A stretch of 64,000 bases of DNA, taken from contig NZ_CP054918.1 of the NCBI RefSeq assembly GCF_013364195.1, positions 5,135,001 through 5,199,000 on the forward strand, given 5' to 3'. The notes under the pieces were generated by a model that searched no databases, was not told the DNA's origin, and was given only the letters and a program-made list of their open reading frames with translations. The DNA is from Streptomyces sp. NA04227 (GTDB lineage: Bacteria > Actinomycetota > Actinomycetes > Streptomycetales > Streptomycetaceae). The translations under genes were made by a program, and so were the position numbers. This document shows, piece after piece, positions 35,356 through 44,297 of the stretch (position 1 is the first letter of the stretch; every line of letters begins with the position of its first letter).

Positions 35356-37365
35356 GTGAACAACCAACACCTCAGCAGAAGAACCGTGTTGCAGGCAGGC
35401 GGCTTCGCAGGCCTCGCGGCGGCCATCGGCCTGTCCGTCAACTCGGCGACCGCGGCCCCCACCGCAGGCCCCGCACAGGCCGCGGTCGTCGACCTGGGCC
35501 CGGCGGTGTCCCAGTTCGCCCTGATGAGCGCGGTGCTCGTCGGCGACACCGTCTACATCGGCTCCCGCAACATCGAACCCGTCCAGATCATCGCCCTGCA
35601 CCTGCCCACCCAGAAGGTCGTGGCACGGACGGAGCTGGCCACCGGCCACTCCATCCAGGCGCTCGCGGCGGACGACAGCGGCCGCTACCTGTACGCGGGG
35701 ATCCTGCAGAAGGCGGCCAGCCAGGCCAACCTCTACCGCTGGGACCTGAGCACACCGGACAAGCCCGCCGAAGCCCTCGGCCGCATCGCGGACCGTGACG
35801 TACGCGCCCTCGCCGTGGCGCCCGACGGCGTCCTCTACGCGGTCGGCGGTGGCAGCTCCACCGCCCCGGCCCTGTGGGAGTACGACCCCGCGACCGGCGA
35901 GGTGCGCAACGTCGGGACCCCGGACCCGAAGGTCAGCCTGGCGCGTGCCGTCGCGGCGACCCGCACCCACGCCTACTTCGGCGCGGGCACCACGTTCAAC
36001 GGCGGCGGTGACGCCAGCAGGGCCGCGCTGTACGCCTACGACAGGTCCGCCAAGACCTTCACCTCGATCGCGCCCACCGAGATGCAACGCGACCCGAGCA
36101 TCCGTGATCTCGCGGTCTTCGGCGACAAGCTCGCCGTGAGTACCGCGGGCTCCACCGAGGAGTCGAAGGTCGGTCTGCTGGACCTGGCCGATCCGTCCAC
36201 GTACAAGGTCACGACCTCGATCGGCAAGGTCGCCAAGTCGTTCACCATGATCGGCGACACCGTCTACTACGCCAACGAGGAGGGCCTCCTCGCCTACCGG
36301 CCCGAGACGAACACCGTCTCCCCGGTCGCGTACGAGGGCCCCGAACTCGGCGAGATCTGGGGCGTGGACAGCCGCGACGGCAAGGCCGTCGTCACCTCCG
36401 CCTACGGCTTCGTGGCCCAGATCGACCCGGCCGCGAGGACGGCCGCCGAAATCGACCTCGGCAAGGCCGGTGCTCCGATGGCCGCGCAGACGGTGATGGG
36501 CATCGCCGCGGGCGGCGGCTACGTCTACGTCGGCGGCAACGCGATCATCGCCCGGCACCGGCTCGGCAGCGACAAGGTCGTCAACCTGCGGGCGCCGGGT
36601 GAGGCCAAGGACGCGATCGTCGTCGACCGCTTGCTGTACACCGGCCAGTACAACTCCCAGGGCATCTGGCGCTACAACCCCCGCACCGGTTCCCTCGGCC
36701 AGGCCGCCCACTTCCCGTCCGAGCAGAACCGTCCCCTGGATGTCACCTACGACAAGGACAACGGTCTCGTACTGGCCGGAGTGCAGTCCGACACCGAGGG
36801 CGGCGGCGCGCTGTGGACGTACCACCCGAGGACCGGCCGCTACCGCCACTTCGCCGACCCGGTCGACGCCTCGCAGTGCGTACGCGGCATCGCGACCCGC
36901 GAGGGCGTGACCTACCTCGGCGGTGACAACGTGGCCCCCACCGGACCGCGCAGCACCGTCGTCGCCTTCGACCCCGTGGCGGGCAAGGAGCTGTGGCGGA
37001 TCGACCCGGAGCAGACGGCGGGTGTCGCGGCTCTGGCCGTACGCGGACGTCACCTCTACGGACTGTCCCGCAAGGGCGGCCTGTTCGTCATCGACATCCC
37101 GCGGCGCAAGCTGATCCACCGCGCCGACGTCACCTCGGTCAGCAACGGCTTCGCGGCCCTGGTGACCACCAAGGGTGTCGTCTACGGCGTCTCCGACAAG
37201 AACGTCTTCCGCTTCCACCCGGAGACCTTCGCCGTCACCACCGTCGTCGCCGACATCAACGGCGGCTGGTACAGCGGCTCGCACATCGCGGCCGACGAAC
37301 AGGGCCGCCTGTACACCATGCGGGGCCGCAACCTCGTCCAGATCACCGACGACCCCCGGTACTGA
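35356..37365 (+). CDS. Tat-secreted beta-propeller (PQQ-like repeat) protein
   Basis: 669 residues from GTG 35356. The signal peptide SRRTVLQAGGFAGLAAAIG is of twin-arginine type with an AxA-like site near residue 35. The mature protein consists of repeated four-stranded blades with recurring LYAYDR, LLAYRP, IWRYNPRTGSL, LWTYHPRTGRY and VVAFDPVAGKELWRIDPEQ segments, as in quinoprotein-like propellers. No catalytic residues are recognised. In this operon it could be a polysaccharide-binding protein or a lyase acting on the same polymer as the next gene; some oligogalacturonate lyases are propellers. Confidence 0.85.
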   Translation: MNNQHLSRRTVLQAGGFAGLAAAIGLSVNSATAAPTAGPAQAAVVDLGPAVSQFALMSAVLVGDTVYIGSRNIEPVQIIALHLPTQKVVARTELATGHSIQALAADDSGRYLYAGILQKAASQANLYRWDLSTPDKPAEALGRIADRDVRALAVAPDGVLYAVGGGSSTAPALWEYDPATGEVRNVGTPDPKVSLARAVAATRTHAYFGAGTTFNGGGDASRAALYAYDRSAKTFTSIAPTEMQRDPSIRDLAVFGDKLAVSTAGSTEESKVGLLDLADPSTYKVTTSIGKVAKSFTMIGDTVYYANEEGLLAYRPETNTVSPVAYEGPELGEIWGVDSRDGKAVVTSAYGFVAQIDPAARTAAEIDLGKAGAPMAAQTVMGIAAGGGYVYVGGNAIIARHRLGSDKVVNLRAPGEAKDAIVVDRLLYTGQYNSQGIWRYNPRTGSLGQAAHFPSEQNRPLDVTYDKDNGLVLAGVQSDTEGGGALWTYHPRTGRYRHFADPVDASQCVRGIATREGVTYLGGDNVAPTGPRSTVVAFDPVAGKELWRIDPEQTAGVAALAVRGRHLYGLSRKGGLFVIDIPRRKLIHRADVTSVSNGFAALVTTKGVVYGVSDKNVFRFHPETFAVTTVVADINGGWYSGSHIAADEQGRLYTMRGRNLVQITDDPRY

Positions 37366-37415
37366 GGCACCGGACCCGATCCGCGTCATCCCCCCACCAT
37401 CGCAAGGGAGTTCCC

Positions 37416-38285
37416 ATGTCGAAGGCGCACAAGAAGAAGGCCCACAGGAAGAACGCGTACAAGAAGATCGCCCTCGCCGTCTGCGTCGCCGCGGTCGCCG
37501 GTACCGGATATGCCGCGACCGCCATCGCGACGCCGGCGGAGACCAAGCACCGTCCCGCCTCGCCGAAGGCTTCGTCCGTCCTGCTCGACGTCGACTACGA
37601 GTCCGGCACCCTGGACTCCGGCATCCCCGGCCTGACGACGACCCACGCCAAGGCCGACGACGCCTCGAAGGTCGAGAACGGCGGCGACGGCGGCAGCTCC
37701 CACTCGGTCTCGCACAAGGTGACGCTGAACGACCCGGACTACGTCTCCGACGGCGCCCCCCGCAGCGAGAGCGCCAACAACGAGCTGCAGGAGTCGCTCA
37801 TCCAGGTGGGCGACGTGCACCGCTACGAGTTCAGCGTCATGCTCAAGGACTGGGAGGCGAGCGACGGCCCCGCCGGCGACATCCTCTTCCAGGGCAAGCA
37901 CGCGGGCGGGAACAAGCCCTCCTTCTACCTGATGGCGAAGCGCGATGAGATCGCCTTCCGCTCCCCGCTCCTGAACCTCCAGGCGCCGGTGGTCGCCGAC
38001 TTCCGCGACTACGTCAACAAGTGGATGCGGTTCCGTATCGACGTCAAGTGGACCGACGACAACACCGGTTACTACAAGGTGTCCTCCCAGCTCCCGGGCG
38101 AGTCCGGCTACACGCTCAAGAAGACGTACTCGAACGTGAAGACCTTCCACCCGGAGAACCCCACGACCTTCGGCTACATCAAGTGGGGTCTGTACCGTCC
38201 CGCCTCCTCCACGGACGCGGGCGACCCGGCGACACGGATCGTCCGGCACGACGACATCCGGGTCTTCGACCTGGCCAAGTCCTGA
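37416..38285 (+). CDS. Secreted polysaccharide lyase (heparin lyase I / glucuronan lyase-like fold)
   Basis: 289 residues; ATG 37416 follows AAGGGAG. A Lys-rich N-terminus and hydrophobic core (IALAVCVAAVAGTGYAAT) form a Sec signal peptide. The mature domain matches the jelly-roll polysaccharide lyase family: YEFSVMLKDWEAS, ILFQGKHAGGNKPSFYLMAK, WMRFRIDVKWTDDNTGYYKV, FGYIKWGLYRP and HDDIRVF. Such enzymes depolymerise uronic-acid polymers outside the cell, matching the importer and dehydrogenase upstream. It is the last gene of the locus before a strong terminator. Confidence 0.85.
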   Translation: MSKAHKKKAHRKNAYKKIALAVCVAAVAGTGYAATAIATPAETKHRPASPKASSVLLDVDYESGTLDSGIPGLTTTHAKADDASKVENGGDGGSSHSVSHKVTLNDPDYVSDGAPRSESANNELQESLIQVGDVHRYEFSVMLKDWEASDGPAGDILFQGKHAGGNKPSFYLMAKRDEIAFRSPLLNLQAPVVADFRDYVNKWMRFRIDVKWTDDNTGYYKVSSQLPGESGYTLKKTYSNVKTFHPENPTTFGYIKWGLYRPASSTDAGDPATRIVRHDDIRVFDLAKS

Positions 38286-38330
38286 ACCACTGAACCCCGG
38301 GCCCGCCTCCCCCCTGGCCCGGCACCGACC

Positions 38331-38382
38331 CGAGGGGACGGCCGCGGCAGGCCCCACACTGCCCAGCGGCCGTCCCCTCGGT
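38331..38382. terminator. Bidirectional terminator between lyase and cupin genes
   Basis: A perfect 16-bp stem (CCGAGGGGACGGCCGC and complement) encloses a 20-base loop with its own 5-bp stem (GGCAG/CTGCC). It lies between convergent genes. Confidence 0.75.
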
Positions 38383-38446
38383 CATCGGTCCCTTCGGTCT
38401 CGGCACCGTCGTCGATGTCGCACCGCCCCGGCCGGAGTTGTCGGGC

Positions 38447-38782
38447 TCAGTGGCGGGCGGTGGAGAGCACACCGTCCGCGTGCGGAAGGTGTTCGACGAT
38501 GACGAGCGTGCCCCGGCTGCCGGGCCGCACCGCGTGCTCGACTCCCGCCTCGACGAGGTACAGCTCTCCCGCACGCACGTCGACCTCGATGCCGTCGGCC
38601 ACCAGCCGCAGCACACCGTCCAGCACCAAGAGGGCCTCTGCCCTGTCATGGGACTCCGGTTCCCCCGGATGTCCGTCCATCCGGAGCACTTTCACGCCCG
38701 CGCCCCCGACCTGCCCCAGCAGGAGCGAGTTCCAGGCCTCGGGCAGGTTCGCGGCGGTGTCCGGCAGGTCGATCGCGTTCAC
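38447..38782 (-). CDS. Small cupin-domain protein
   Basis: 111 residues. GTG 38782 has a perfect AGGAGG six bases upstream. The single cupin barrel shows HPGEPESHDRAEALLVLDG (first metal motif) and GELYLVEAGVEHAVRPGSRGTLVIVEH (second motif). Function may be sugar isomerisation or binding; the position next to a carbohydrate locus is suggestive only. Confidence 0.85.
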   Translation of the reverse strand: MNAIDLPDTAANLPEAWNSLLLGQVGGAGVKVLRMDGHPGEPESHDRAEALLVLDGVLRLVADGIEVDVRAGELYLVEAGVEHAVRPGSRGTLVIVEHLPHADGVLSTARH

Positions 38783-38916
38783 AGCATGCCTCCTGGCGGG
38801 TCGTCCGGCCGGAGAGCTGCCATGAGCCGCCGGGGACACCCGCAGTCGTGATCAAGGGATGCGGCGACGTTACGACGCGGCGGCGCCTCGTGGGTCGACC
38901 GTTCGGTAAAACCTCC

Positions 38917-39177
38917 TCACCGCCCTCCCGCCGCGCCCCCCGCGTCCGCCCCCGGCGGCGCCCCCCGGTGTCTGCGCCCGCCGCTCGCGCGGTGCCGTAC
39001 GACATAGCCCACGCCCGCCACCGCGGCGGACAGGAACAGGCCGCCGCAGACCATCGGGATCACGACGAACCAGGCGGTGTGCCACCAGCCCGCCGCGTCG
39101 CCGAGGTAGCACAGCGAGGTGCCGAACAGGGCCAGTCCGGCGAGCAGTTTTCCGGGGCGGAACTCATGGCGCGACAC
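38917..39177 (-). CDS. Small two-helix membrane protein
   Basis: 86 residues from GTG 39177, overlapping the end of the PspC-toastrack gene by 14 bases. Two membrane helices (KLLAGLALFGTSLCYLGDAAGW, AWFVVIPMVCGGLFLSAAVAGVGY) and an Arg/Gly-rich tail. No known family. Coupling to the stress-module gene suggests it works with it. Confidence 0.7.
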   Translation of the reverse strand: MSRHEFRPGKLLAGLALFGTSLCYLGDAAGWWHTAWFVVIPMVCGGLFLSAAVAGVGYVVRHRASGGRRHRGAPPGADAGGAAGGR

Positions 39178-40570
39178 GGGTCACCTCCACCTGTCCCAGG
39201 CCGACTTCGAGGTGCAGTTCCAGGGTGCCGAGGGGCTTTCCCCGTCCGGCCGGTGGCAGCACGGCGTCCTTCGTCTTGTCGGGGGCGATGTCGACGTCCT
39301 GTTGGTCGTCGCCGGGCAACTGGACGTCTCCGACGCCGACTTCGGCGTGCAGCCGCACCGTGGTCCGCTCGGGCACCACGACCCGCAGCCGTCCCGCGCC
39401 GACCTCGGCGTTGACCGGCAGGGTGCGGCCGGGGGCCACCCGGACGTCCGTGAGGTTCAGGACGGCGTCGCCCGAACCGAGTTCGTAGGAGGACCTCACC
39501 TGCGCCGCCGAGGCGGGGTGCCAGGTGCGGTCCATCCAGTCGGTGGTGATGTTCGAGGGCAGGGCGGCCGAGGCGCCGAGCAGGCCCGCGGTGAGTACGG
39601 CGAGCAGCATCGAGCCGCTGCCGGTGCGGCCGTACCAGGAGCTGAGCGCGATGCCGAGGCCGAGCACGGCGAGCGCCGAGGCGAGGCCCGTCTGCAGGCT
39701 CGCGCCGAGGTTCACGTGCTCCCAGGTGGCGCCGGTGCCGACGCCGCCCGCGACCAGCGCGAGCAGGACGATCCAGCCGCCGATCCAGCGCGGCCCCTTG
39801 GACTTGGGCTCCGGCGCGGGCGGCTTGGGTCCCTGCGGCCTCGGCCGGAACGCGCTGCGCAGCACCCCCGGCACCGAGGCGGGGTCCTCCAGTTCGGGCG
39901 GGCCCCACAGATATCCGGTGCCGCCGACGTGCGTACCGTCCTTGACGATCGGCTCGCGCCACCAGCTCTCGACCCGGTCGGGCGCCGGCGGCGCCTGCGC
40001 CTCCGGCGGCGCGCCCCCGTACACGGTGGCCGCAGGGGCGTCCTTCCCGGTACCCGCCGTCTCGCGCGTCTCACCGCCGTCCGCCTCGACGCGCTGCCGC
40101 GACCAGTAGGCGGTGGCGGCGAGCATCAGCGAGAGGGCGGTCGCGAAGGTGACCACGGTGGCGTTGCTCATCATCGACAGGAACAGACCGGTGCCGACGA
40201 GCTTGCACAGCACCGCGGTCAGGGCCGGGCCGTCGACCCGGCCGGAGAGCAGCCGTCGCGCCTCGTTCTCGTCCTCGCCGTCCAGCGGCACGAACAGCCA
40301 GGCGAAACCGTAGAAGAGCAGGCCGAGACCGCCGGTGACGGCGAGCACCGCGAGCACGATCCGGAAGATCACCGGGTCCAGGTCGTAGTGACGACCGAGG
40401 CCCCCGCAGACACCGCCGAGGATCTTCTGGCCGCGGTCACGTCGCAGCCGCGGCTGCTCCGGCGGTGGGTGCTCCGCGCCGGGCCGCTCCTGCGGCCCGG
40501 GCCCGGCAGCACCGGATCCGCCGCCCCTGCCGGGCGCCGGATCCGGCTCTGCGTACTGCTGATCCGTCAT
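39164..40570 (-). CDS. PspC-domain membrane protein with LiaF/toastrack-like C-terminal domain
   Basis: 468 residues. A PspC domain (RDRGQKILGGVCGGLGRHY, FGFAWLFVPLDGEDE-like) near residue 50 is followed by several membrane helices, a disordered cytoplasmic segment, further helices (WIGGWIVLLALVAGG), and a C-terminal beta-rich domain (SSYELGSGDAVLNLTDV, AEVGAGRLRVVVPE, AEVGVGDVQLPG) of the toastrack/DUF4097 type found in LiaF. It is divergent from a PspC-histidine kinase. In Firmicutes, LiaF holds the LiaS kinase off until the envelope is stressed, and a similar role is likely here. The start is MTDQQ; a TTG seven codons earlier is possible. Confidence 0.85.
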   Translation of the reverse strand: MTDQQYAEPDPAPGRGGGSGAAGPGPQERPGAEHPPPEQPRLRRDRGQKILGGVCGGLGRHYDLDPVIFRIVLAVLAVTGGLGLLFYGFAWLFVPLDGEDENEARRLLSGRVDGPALTAVLCKLVGTGLFLSMMSNATVVTFATALSLMLAATAYWSRQRVEADGGETRETAGTGKDAPAATVYGGAPPEAQAPPAPDRVESWWREPIVKDGTHVGGTGYLWGPPELEDPASVPGVLRSAFRPRPQGPKPPAPEPKSKGPRWIGGWIVLLALVAGGVGTGATWEHVNLGASLQTGLASALAVLGLGIALSSWYGRTGSGSMLLAVLTAGLLGASAALPSNITTDWMDRTWHPASAAQVRSSYELGSGDAVLNLTDVRVAPGRTLPVNAEVGAGRLRVVVPERTTVRLHAEVGVGDVQLPGDDQQDVDIAPDKTKDAVLPPAGRGKPLGTLELHLEVGLGQVEVTRVAP

Positions 40571-40737
40571 GCCTCCATGGTGACGGCCCAAGCGGCGCCG
40601 CGGGAGCGGGGAAGACCCTGGCTGAACCCTGAGTTCCAGGTCCGGCCCGGGCCGGACCGCCCGCGAAAGCCCCGCTCAGGGAAGTCTCCGGGTCCGACCC
40701 TGATGTCTTCGCCGCGCGAGCGTGTGACCATCGGTGC

Positions 40738-42030
40738 ATGCAGGATGCCGCCACCGCTCCCACCGACGCCGAGCGGCCCGTACGCAAGCTCTACCGCAGC
40801 AGTGACGGCCGCTGGCTCGGCGGTGTGGCGCGCGGGCTCGCCGGGCATCTCGGGCTGCCGGTGATCTGGGTCCGGCTCGCTTTCGTCGGCCTGTTCATGG
40901 CGGACGGGCTCGGCGCCCTGCTGTACGCGGCGTTCTGGTTCTTCGTACCGCTCGGCCTGGGCGGCGTGGAGGAGGGGCGCAAGGGCGCCGTCACCACCGA
41001 GGCCGCGCCGGACGGGCGGCTGCGCCTGGTCGCGCGCAAGCCCGACAAGGGGCAGATCGTCGCCCTGATCGCGATGGTCATCGTCTCGATGGTCTTCGTC
41101 CGCGAGGTCGACCTCGGCGGCCCCGCCAAGCCCTATCTGTGGCCGACCCTGCTCGTCGGCGCCGGTGTCGCCCTGGTGTGGCGGCAGGCGGACAACTCCC
41201 GCCGGGCGCGCTGGATCCAGGTCGGCCGCCGCCGTCGCACGCTGACCCTGCTGCGTTCGGCGGCCGGGGTGGTCCTGGTCGGCGCCGGGGTCACCAGCAT
41301 CTTCGTGATCCAGGGCTCGGCCGAGGACCTCGGCGCCGTCATGCAGGCCTCGCTCGCGGTCCTGGTCGGCATCGCCCTGCTCGCCGGTCCCTATCTGGTC
41401 CGGATGGCACAGGACCTGTCCGAGGAACGCCTGATGCGCATCCGCGCCCAGGAACGCGCCGAGGTCGCCGCCCATGTGCACGACTCGGTGCTGCACACCC
41501 TGACCCTGATCCAGCGCAACGCCGACCAGGCGGGCGAGGTGCGCCGCCTGGCCCGCGCCCAGGAACGGGACCTGCGCGAGTGGCTCTACCAGGGCATGGG
41601 CAAGAGCACCGAGGAGACGGACGCCGAGCCCGAGACACTGGCCGCCGCCGTCAAACGGTGCGCGGCCGAGGTCGAGGACAAGCACGGTGTCCCGCTGGAG
41701 GTCGTGGTGGTCGGCGACTGCCCGCTCGACGTCCGCCTCGGCGCCCAGATCCAGGCGGCGCGCGAGGCGATGGTCAACGCCGCCAAGTACGGTGGCGAGG
41801 GCGGCGCGGTGCAGGTGTACGCGGAGGTCGAGGAGAAGAAGGTCTTCGTGTCCGTGCGCGACCGTGGACCGGGCTTCGACCTGGACTCGGTGCCCGCCGA
41901 CCGCATGGGTGTACGGGAGTCGATCATCGGCCGGATGAAACGCAACGGCGGTACGGCGCGGCTGCGCGCGGTGCCGGACGGCGGTACCGAGGTCGAGTTG
42001 GAGATGGAGAGGGCGGAAGCGACGTCATGA
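40738..42030 (+). CDS. Sensor histidine kinase with N-terminal PspC domain
   Basis: 430 residues. The PspC domain (KLYRSSDGRWLGGVARGLAGHLGL, residues ~16-75) is fused to about four further membrane helices and a HisKA_3 transmitter: H-box AAHVHDSVLHTLTLIQRN, N-box REAMVNAAKYG, G-box VRDRGPGFDLDSV. ATG 40738 lacks a ribosome site and may be leaderless. It overlaps the response regulator gene by four bases. Domain content and neighbours point to envelope-stress sensing. Confidence 0.92.
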   Translation: MQDAATAPTDAERPVRKLYRSSDGRWLGGVARGLAGHLGLPVIWVRLAFVGLFMADGLGALLYAAFWFFVPLGLGGVEEGRKGAVTTEAAPDGRLRLVARKPDKGQIVALIAMVIVSMVFVREVDLGGPAKPYLWPTLLVGAGVALVWRQADNSRRARWIQVGRRRRTLTLLRSAAGVVLVGAGVTSIFVIQGSAEDLGAVMQASLAVLVGIALLAGPYLVRMAQDLSEERLMRIRAQERAEVAAHVHDSVLHTLTLIQRNADQAGEVRRLARAQERDLREWLYQGMGKSTEETDAEPETLAAAVKRCAAEVEDKHGVPLEVVVVGDCPLDVRLGAQIQAAREAMVNAAKYGGEGGAVQVYAEVEEKKVFVSVRDRGPGFDLDSVPADRMGVRESIIGRMKRNGGTARLRAVPDGGTEVELEMERAEATS

Positions 42031-42746
42031 GCGAGCCGACCGGGGCCACGGGCCCCGCCGCGCAGGAGCAGCCCGGCCACGGCGAACGGCGGGTGCGCGT
42101 CGTGCTCGTCGACGACCACCGCATGTTCCGTACCGGGGTCCAGGCCGAGATCGGTGAGACCGCGCAGACCGGGGTCGAGGTGGTCGGCGAGGCCGCCGAC
42201 GTCGACCAGGCGGTCACCGTGATCACGGCCGTACGCCCCGAGGTGGTGCTGCTCGACGTGCATCTGCCCGGCGGCGGAGGCGTCGAAGTGCTGCGCCGCT
42301 GCGCCTCGCTCAGCGCGGACCCCGAACGGCCCGTGCGCTTCCTCGCGTTGTCGGTCTCCGACGCCGCCGAGGACGTGATCGGTGTGATCCGCGGCGGCGC
42401 CCGCGGCTACGTCACCAAGACGATCACGGGCACCGACCTGGTCGACTCGATCTTCCGGGTGCAGGAGGGCGACGCGGTCTTCTCGCCGCGCCTCGCGGGC
42501 TTCGTACTCGACGCCTTCGCCTCCACCGACGCCCCGCCGGTCGACGAGGACCTCGACCGTCTCACCCAGCGCGAACGCGAGGTGCTGCGCCTGATCGCCC
42601 GCGGCTACGCGTACAAGGAGATCGGCAAGCAGCTCTTCATCTCGGTGAAGACGGTCGAGTCCCACGTCTCGGCGGTACTCAGGAAGCTCCAGCTCTCCAA
42701 CCGCCACGAACTCACCCGGTGGGCGACGGCACGACGGCTGGTGTGA
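42027..42746 (+). CDS. NarL/LuxR-type response regulator
   Basis: 239 residues. Receiver domain with VVLVDDHRMFRTGV (acidic pocket), phospho-acceptor Asp in VVLLDVHLPGGGG, conserved Ser and Lys in LALSVSD and GYVTKTI; C-terminal HTH (LTQREREVLRLIARGYAYKEIGK). Partner of the PspC kinase encoded immediately upstream. LiaR/VraR-like in architecture. Confidence 0.94.
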   Translation: MSEPTGATGPAAQEQPGHGERRVRVVLVDDHRMFRTGVQAEIGETAQTGVEVVGEAADVDQAVTVITAVRPEVVLLDVHLPGGGGVEVLRRCASLSADPERPVRFLALSVSDAAEDVIGVIRGGARGYVTKTITGTDLVDSIFRVQEGDAVFSPRLAGFVLDAFASTDAPPVDEDLDRLTQREREVLRLIARGYAYKEIGKQLFISVKTVESHVSAVLRKLQLSNRHELTRWATARRLV

Positions 42747-42769
42747 GCGGCAGCGCGGGAAGCGCCCAA

Positions 42770-42833
42770 GTGGCCTGAGGTGCTGGGCGGTTGGCCCTTG
42801 TCCCCCTCAGCCTCCGCAGGGCGCTCAGGCCAC
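42770..42833. terminator. Long-range inverted repeat at the convergent junction
   Basis: GTGGCCTGAG (42770-42779) and its complement (42824-42833) flank a 44-base loop. The right arm includes the last codons of the NlpC/P60 gene. It may form a shared 3' structure. Confidence 0.35.
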
Positions 42834-43904
42834 TCTCGCCGCGCCCGCGAACGGCATCTGGTCGATCGGCGCGACGCGTACCGGCGCGCCCGGCTTCGGC
42901 GCGTGGATCATCTTCCCGTCGCCGATGTACAGGCCGACATGGCTGACGCCGGAGTAGAAGAACACCAGGTCGCCGGGGCGCAGTTGGCCGCGTGAGACCC
43001 GCTGTCCGGCGTTGATCTGGGAGTAGGAGGTCCGGGGCAGCGAGACACCCGCCGCGCGGTAGGCGGCCAGGGTGAGCCCGGAGCAGTCGTAGGAGCTGGG
43101 GCCGGTCGCGCCCCACACATAGGGCTTGCCGAGGGCGCGGTACGCGTACGCGATCGCGGCGGCGGCCCGGGAGCCGGGCAGCGCCTGCGCCACCGGCGCG
43201 GCCACGGGGGCCGACCGCTCGGCGTCGCGGGAGGCGCGCTGTTCCTTCTCCCGCAGGCGGGCGCGTTCGTCGGCGGTGAGCCGGGCGAGCAGGTGCCGGG
43301 CCTCGCGGAGCTTGCCCTGCACGGTGCGCTTGTTGCGGGCCAGATCGCGCTCGCGGGTGGTGAGCCGCCCGGCCAGGCGGGCCGACTCGTCCCGCAGCCG
43401 GTCGAGTTCGCGCAGTTCACCGCGGGCCTCGGCGAGCGTCGCCGACTGCCGGTCGCCCGCGCGCTCGGCCAGCTCCGCGCCGCGCAGCCAGTGCGCCGGG
43501 TCCTCGGACAGCGCGAGCCGCGCCACCGGGCCGAGAGTCCCCTCCCGGTACTGGTCCTTCGCCACCGAACCGAGCGCCGTGCGGGCCGAGTTGAGCCGCT
43601 GCGTCCGGCGCGCGGCCTCGTCCTGGAGCCGGTCCAGCGCCTTCCGCGCCTCCTTGGCCTGCTCCTTGGCGCCGTGGTACTTGTCCGCCGCCGCCTCCGC
43701 CTCCCGGTAGAGGCTCTCCACCCGGGCCTGCACCCGGTCCGGGTCCCCGGATGGTGCGGCGGCCGCGCTCTGGCCGAGGACTCCGGCCGTCGCCGCCCCG
43801 GTGAGGGCGAGCGCGGTGGCGGCGCGGGCGGCGGCCTTGCCGCCCAGCGGGCGGCGGCCGGGTTTTCGGTGGGTCTGCTTGCGGTGCTTGTGCTGCGCGG
43901 CCAC
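42825..43904 (-). CDS. Secreted NlpC/P60 peptidoglycan endopeptidase with coiled coil
   Basis: 359 residues from GTG 43904 with GGAG upstream. A basic signal peptide ends near AAAAP. A ~180-residue coiled coil (QARVESLYREAEAAADKY through RDLARNKRTVQGKLREARHLLARL) precedes the NlpC/P60 domain: YVWGATGPSSYDCSGLT (catalytic Cys), SGVSHVGLYIGDGKMIHAPKPG (catalytic His and third residue). It cleaves peptide stems of peptidoglycan, as RipA-type enzymes do in cell separation and germination. The upstream region carries a large nested hairpin (44025-44073) but no c-di-AMP riboswitch, unlike its paralogue at 44776-45936. Confidence 0.9.
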   Translation of the reverse strand: MAAQHKHRKQTHRKPGRRPLGGKAAARAATALALTGAATAGVLGQSAAAAPSGDPDRVQARVESLYREAEAAADKYHGAKEQAKEARKALDRLQDEAARRTQRLNSARTALGSVAKDQYREGTLGPVARLALSEDPAHWLRGAELAERAGDRQSATLAEARGELRELDRLRDESARLAGRLTTRERDLARNKRTVQGKLREARHLLARLTADERARLREKEQRASRDAERSAPVAAPVAQALPGSRAAAAIAYAYRALGKPYVWGATGPSSYDCSGLTLAAYRAAGVSLPRTSYSQINAGQRVSRGQLRPGDLVFFYSGVSHVGLYIGDGKMIHAPKPGAPVRVAPIDQMPFAGAARVA

Positions 43905-44024
43905 GAGGGCTCCACGTCCTTCCGTGCGACGGCTCCGTGCGGTCTCCGCCACGGCGTGCGCGGCGGATGCCCGGCCCCGGCGGCGTCCCGTACGGGGGAG
44001 CGGACCGCCACCGGAGCCGGGGGC

Positions 44025-44073
44025 AGGTGTCCGGCGACCGTCCTCGCGGACGGCGGTGAGAGGCCGGACACCT
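44025..44073. other. Nested hairpin upstream of the NlpC/P60 gene
   Basis: A perfect 11-bp outer stem (AGGTGTCCGGC and complement) encloses an inner stem CCGTCC-TCGC-GGACGG. It lies ~120 bases before the minus-strand start, within the probable mRNA leader. No T-run follows on either strand. The remainder of 43905-44297 shows no gene. Confidence 0.5.
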
Positions 44074-44297
44074 GGGGGAGGACGCTAAACGGCGCGCACA
44101 GACGATTAACCCGATGTCCACAAGTGCTCGCACAGGCGGGCATGTTGACCATGTGCGACCGGACGCGGACACCCGGGCCACCGCGTTGGCGCCCCGAGCT
44201 GACCGATCGGCGCAAGCGCCGCGCGCCGGGTCCGGGCCGGTGCTACGGCGCCGTCCCGCCCGAGGCCGCCGCGGGGCGGAGGGCTACGCTCCGGGAC

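Noticed and set aside
44025..44073. A second c-di-AMP riboswitch in front of the other NlpC/P60 gene
   Set aside because: The conserved ydaO blocks found at 45961-46045 are absent here; only a nested hairpin is present.
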